Below, one piece after another: positions 6,783 to 9,175 of a stretch of DNA of 9,175 nt; within the stretch, counting starts at the first letter, position 1, and every line of letters begins with the position of its first letter. The position numbers and the translations under genes were made by a program. This DNA comes from JAZSQT01 sp045538075 (lineage in GTDB: Bacteria; Chrysiogenota; Deferribacteres; Deferribacterales; Mucispirillaceae): the NCBI GenBank assembly GCA_045538075.1, contig JAZSQT010000078.1:1-9175 (forward strand). Direction: 5' to 3'. Under the pieces are notes generated by a model. That model searched no databases, was not told the DNA's origin, and was given only the letters and a program-made list of their open reading frames with translations.

Positions 6783-7687
6783 CAAATCTTATAATTACAG
6801 GCCCTACAGCTTCAGGCAAATCAAATATAGCTTTAAAATTAGCAAAAGATTTTGATAATATTGAATTAATAAGTGCAGATGCTTTTCAAGTTTATAAAGG
6901 GTTAGATATTGGAACAGCAAAACCTACTAATTATGAACGTCAAATAGTTAAGCACCATTTAATTGATATAAATGAGCCAACAGAGTGTTATACATCTGGT
7001 ATATTTGTTGAAAATGCTGAAAAACTTATTGAAAATATCCGTCATAGAGGAAAAATTCCAGTAATTGTTGGTGGCACTGGCTTATATATAAAATCATTAA
7101 GTGAAGGTATTTTTGATTGTCCAAAAATAGATGGTAGTATTAGAAAATCATTACATCTTGATATTGAAAAATATGGTCTTGAATATTTATATAAAAAATT
7201 ACTTTTAATAGATAACGATTATGCTACAAGGATTAGTTGTAATGACCCTGTTAGAATCGTTAGAGCATTAGAAGTATATGAAGGATTAGGGATAACTTTT
7301 ACAGAGGCACAGATTAAATATAAAAAAAATCCAAAATATAAGTATTATATATGCGTTTTGACTCCAGAACGAGATAAACTGTATGAAAATATAAATTTAA
7401 GAACAAAATTAATGTGGCAATCTGGTTGGGTGGAAGAAGTTAAAACATTATTAAATAATGGTGTTCCAGTAGATTGCCCAGCATTTAGAGCAATAGGTTA
7501 CAAAGAAGTAATTGACTACATTAATAATAGTATTGATGAAGAAAAAGCAATTTATGAAATATCAAAACAAACTCGCCATTTTGCAAAAAGGCAATATACT
7601 TGGTTTAGAGGAATGAAAAATATTAATTATTTTTATGATAATGATAAATTATTCAATAGTGCAAAATCTTTTATTTTAGGTGGATAA
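6779..7687 (+). CDS. miaA: tRNA dimethylallyltransferase MiaA
   Basis: MiaA (EC 2.5.1.75) transfers a dimethylallyl group from DMAPP to N6 of A37 in tRNAs that read UNN codons, giving i6A, often later converted to ms2i6A. The 302-aa length is normal. Visible motifs are the P-loop GPTASGKS (8-15), SADAFQVYKGLDIGTAKP starting at 32 with the catalytic-base Asp34, HHLIDI (59-64), VGGTGLYIK (97-105), RIVRALEVYEG (159-169), FRAIGYKE (236-243) and the C-terminal RHFAKRQYTWFR (266-277). Residue 35 is Ala where most homologues have Ser after the Asp. The start codon overlaps the mutL stop by 4 bp; mutL-miaA adjacency is common across bacteria. The stop TAA is immediately followed by the next gene's ATG. 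Confidence 0.97.
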   Translation: MTNLIITGPTASGKSNIALKLAKDFDNIELISADAFQVYKGLDIGTAKPTNYERQIVKHHLIDINEPTECYTSGIFVENAEKLIENIRHRGKIPVIVGGTGLYIKSLSEGIFDCPKIDGSIRKSLHLDIEKYGLEYLYKKLLLIDNDYATRISCNDPVRIVRALEVYEGLGITFTEAQIKYKKNPKYKYYICVLTPERDKLYENINLRTKLMWQSGWVEEVKTLLNNGVPVDCPAFRAIGYKEVIDYINNSIDEEKAIYEISKQTRHFAKRQYTWFRGMKNINYFYDNDKLFNSAKSFILGG

Positions 7688-7981
7688 ATGAAATATACTA
7701 TTATTTTAACGATACTTATTGCATTAATGGCAATATATCTTGTTTTTGGACAAAATGGACTTATGAAGTATAGAGAAATGACTAATATACGACAAAGTTA
7801 CGAAATGCAAATAATGGAAATGGATAAAAAAATTGAAGAATTAGAAACGGAGCTTGAATTAGCAAAAAAAGATAAAGAATTTTTAGAAAATATGATTAGA
7901 CGTGATTTAGGTATGCAAAAAAATGGTGAAGATTTATATATAATAGAAAATAAAAAAGAAAAAAGTAAAGAAGATGAATAA
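7688..7981 (+). CDS. Septum formation initiator, DivIC/FtsB family
   Basis: This is a 97-aa bitopic membrane protein of the divisome, expected to pair with FtsL and FtsQ/DivIB at midcell. It has a short cytoplasmic start, one transmembrane helix (about 4-20), then FGQNGLMKYREM (20-31), a heptad-patterned coiled coil (about 30-70), and the family's C-terminal motif IRRDLGMQKNGEDLYIIE (68-85), equivalent to the usual REELGMVKPGE. A Lys/Glu-rich tail ends the protein. The ATG directly abuts the miaA stop; the Shine-Dalgarno AGGTGG (7678-7683) lies inside the end of miaA. The last 8 bases overlap xseA. The fold and topology make the family clear; FtsB versus DivIC is a matter of lineage naming that cannot be settled here. 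Confidence 0.9.
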   Translation: MKYTIILTILIALMAIYLVFGQNGLMKYREMTNIRQSYEMQIMEMDKKIEELETELELAKKDKEFLENMIRRDLGMQKNGEDLYIIENKKEKSKEDE

Positions 7982-9175
7982 ATACACAGTTTCAGAATTA
8001 ACGAAACATATAAAGCAAATTATTGAAAGTAATTTTAGAGAAACAGTTAGCGTTGTTGGTGAAGTATCTAATTTTAGCAGAGCTTCAAGTGGTCATATAT
8101 ATTTTTCGTTAAAAGAGAGCAATTGCCAAATAAAAGTTGCTTTCTTTAAAAGATACAATATAGGTAGTAGTGTATTTATCCCTAAAAATGGTGATAAAGT
8201 TCAAGTTATAGGTGATATAACATTATACGAAGTAGATGGTAGTTACCAATTAATAGCAAAAAGAATTTTATACGACTCAGTAGGTGATTACTGGCAAAAA
8301 TTTGAAGAAACAAAAAGAAAACTTGAAAGTGAAGGTTTATTCAAAGATGAAATAAAGAAAAAATTGCCACTTTATCCTAAAAGAATTGCTTTAATTACAT
8401 CAGTAGAAGGAGCAGCTATTAGAGATTTTATAATTACTAAAAAAAACTCTAATGGAATATTTGATGTTGAAGTATGGAATGTGCCTGTTCAAGGGATAGA
8501 GGCTAAAAATAAAATTGTGTCTGCAATTATTAATGCAAGTAAATTTATAGATAGATACGATATTATTGTTGTAAGTAGAGGAGGTGGAAGTTTAGAAGAT
8601 TTATCAGTATTTAATGAAGAAGATATTGCAAGGGCAGTTTTTAAATCAGAAATACCTGTTGTTAGTGCAATAGGACATGAAAGAGATTTTACCATAATAG
8701 ATTTCGTTGCTGATTATAGAGCTGCAACACCAACTGCAGCAGCCTTTATATTATCAGAAAATTATTCAAAATTAGTTGGTTATCTTGAATACTTAAATGA
8801 GAGAATGATAGAAAAAACGATAGAATATATACAAAAATTATACCAAAAAATTGATTATATTGAAGCTCGCATAAATACGTTATCTCCAATTGTAAAATTA
8901 AATCACTATAGAGATAAGATTAATATTCTTGATAACGAACTTAAATATGCTATATCAAAAATAATTAATAAAAATAAAGTGATTATTAACGATTATGAAA
9001 ATATGGTAAAAAATTATAATCCAGTAATCAGAATTAATACATTAAAATTTAAAAATGCAGAATACCTTAAAACGATGAAAAGTATAATTTTTAACAAAAT
9101 TGATAATTATAAATATCGTATAGATTCATTAACTGAAAAATTAACTATATTAAATCCTAACAATATACTAAATAG
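7974..9175 (+). CDS. xseA: Exodeoxyribonuclease VII large subunit (partial, runs off window)
   Basis: XseA is the catalytic subunit of ExoVII, which with several XseB copies degrades single-stranded DNA from both ends to oligonucleotides without a metal requirement. Four hundred codons are present and open to the window edge; the family is usually 400-460 aa, so only the C-terminus is missing. Residues 1-100 form the OB-fold (YTVSELTKHIK, then GEVSNFSRASSGHIYFSLK at 29-47). The catalytic core contains KLPLYPKRIALITSVEGAAIRD (130-151), RGGGSLEDL (202-210), FNEEDIARA, PVVSAIGHERDFT (228-240) and DFVADYRAATPTAAA (243-257). A long coiled-coil region follows, and the last visible residues LNPNNILN match the conserved LsPLxiLkRGY. 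Ser211 replaces the usual Trp of EDLW. The ATG lies inside the end of the upstream divisome gene, with a weak Shine-Dalgarno, so coupled translation is likely. xseB would be expected nearby downstream. Confidence 0.96.
   Translation, partial: MNKYTVSELTKHIKQIIESNFRETVSVVGEVSNFSRASSGHIYFSLKESNCQIKVAFFKRYNIGSSVFIPKNGDKVQVIGDITLYEVDGSYQLIAKRILYDSVGDYWQKFEETKRKLESEGLFKDEIKKKLPLYPKRIALITSVEGAAIRDFIITKKNSNGIFDVEVWNVPVQGIEAKNKIVSAIINASKFIDRYDIIVVSRGGGSLEDLSVFNEEDIARAVFKSEIPVVSAIGHERDFTIIDFVADYRAATPTAAAFILSENYSKLVGYLEYLNERMIEKTIEYIQKLYQKIDYIEARINTLSPIVKLNHYRDKINILDNELKYAISKIINKNKVIINDYENMVKNYNPVIRINTLKFKNAEYLKTMKSIIFNKIDNYKYRIDSLTEKLTILNPNNILN

Noticed and set aside
7974..7981. Possible frameshift fusing the divisome gene to xseA.
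   Set aside because: Both proteins have complete family-typical ends; the 8-bp overlap is an ordinary operon junction.
8489..8695. A 68-codon minus-strand open frame inside xseA.
   Set aside because: It lies opposite the conserved RGGGSLEDL and GHE motifs of XseA and is an antisense shadow.
1..9175. Search for a CRISPR array, insertion sequence, phage, toxin-antitoxin or defence system.
   Set aside because: No repeated spacer-repeat pattern, transposase, integrase, terminal repeats or defence-type domains are visible; the genes are mostly conserved housekeeping functions.

Overview
The window is a compact, very AT-rich stretch of bacterial chromosome (GC well under 35%, by eye near 28%). 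It holds nine protein genes and no mobile element, CRISPR array or RNA gene that I can support. Signal peptides, a periplasmic MltC-type lytic transglycosylase, a DsbA/DsbC-like thioredoxin-fold protein and Sec-type leaders point to a diderm (Gram-negative-type) bacterium. MutL carries its own endonuclease motif, so a MutH/Dam-dependent gammaproteobacterium is unlikely. A low-GC lineage such as a Mucispirillum-like Deferribacterota, a Brachyspira-like spirochaete or a fusobacterium would fit, but the sequence alone does not decide this.

Layout from left to right. An mltC-like lytic transglycosylase (54-1256, +) faces a Bax-inhibitor-1/YbhL-type membrane protein (1282-1986, -); a shared bidirectional hairpin terminator sits between their ends. 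A 291-bp divergent intergenic region follows, carrying a near-consensus sigma-70 promoter (TTGACA-17-TATTAT) for an unrecognised 180-aa protein (2278-2820, +) with a possible helix-turn-helix and a zinc-knuckle-like Cys motif lacking one ligand. Next come a type II meso-diaminopimelate dehydrogenase (ddh, 2919-3842, +) with its own extended -10 promoter and a strong hairpin terminator, and a secreted CPYC thioredoxin-fold protein (4007-4861, +). The promoter of the latter lies inside a perfect 11-bp inverted repeat.

The right half is a tightly packed operon: mutL (4971-6782), miaA (6779-7687), a DivIC/FtsB-family divisome protein (7688-7981) and the first 400 codons of xseA (7974 to the window edge). 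Three junctions of 4-bp overlap, 0-bp spacing and 8-bp overlap imply one transcript with translational coupling. It joins mismatch repair (MutL), tRNA A37 prenylation (MiaA), septum assembly (FtsB/DivIC) and exonuclease VII (XseA). The left half has a loose envelope theme: peptidoglycan cleavage, synthesis of its meso-DAP precursor and periplasmic disulfide chemistry.

Most of the window is ordinary housekeeping sequence. The items most worth a second look are the unrecognised 180-aa protein with the defective zinc-knuckle motif, the inverted repeat wrapped around the thioredoxin-fold gene's promoter, the co-operonic endonuclease-type MutL and ExoVII, and a codon-context bias of TAC before G.
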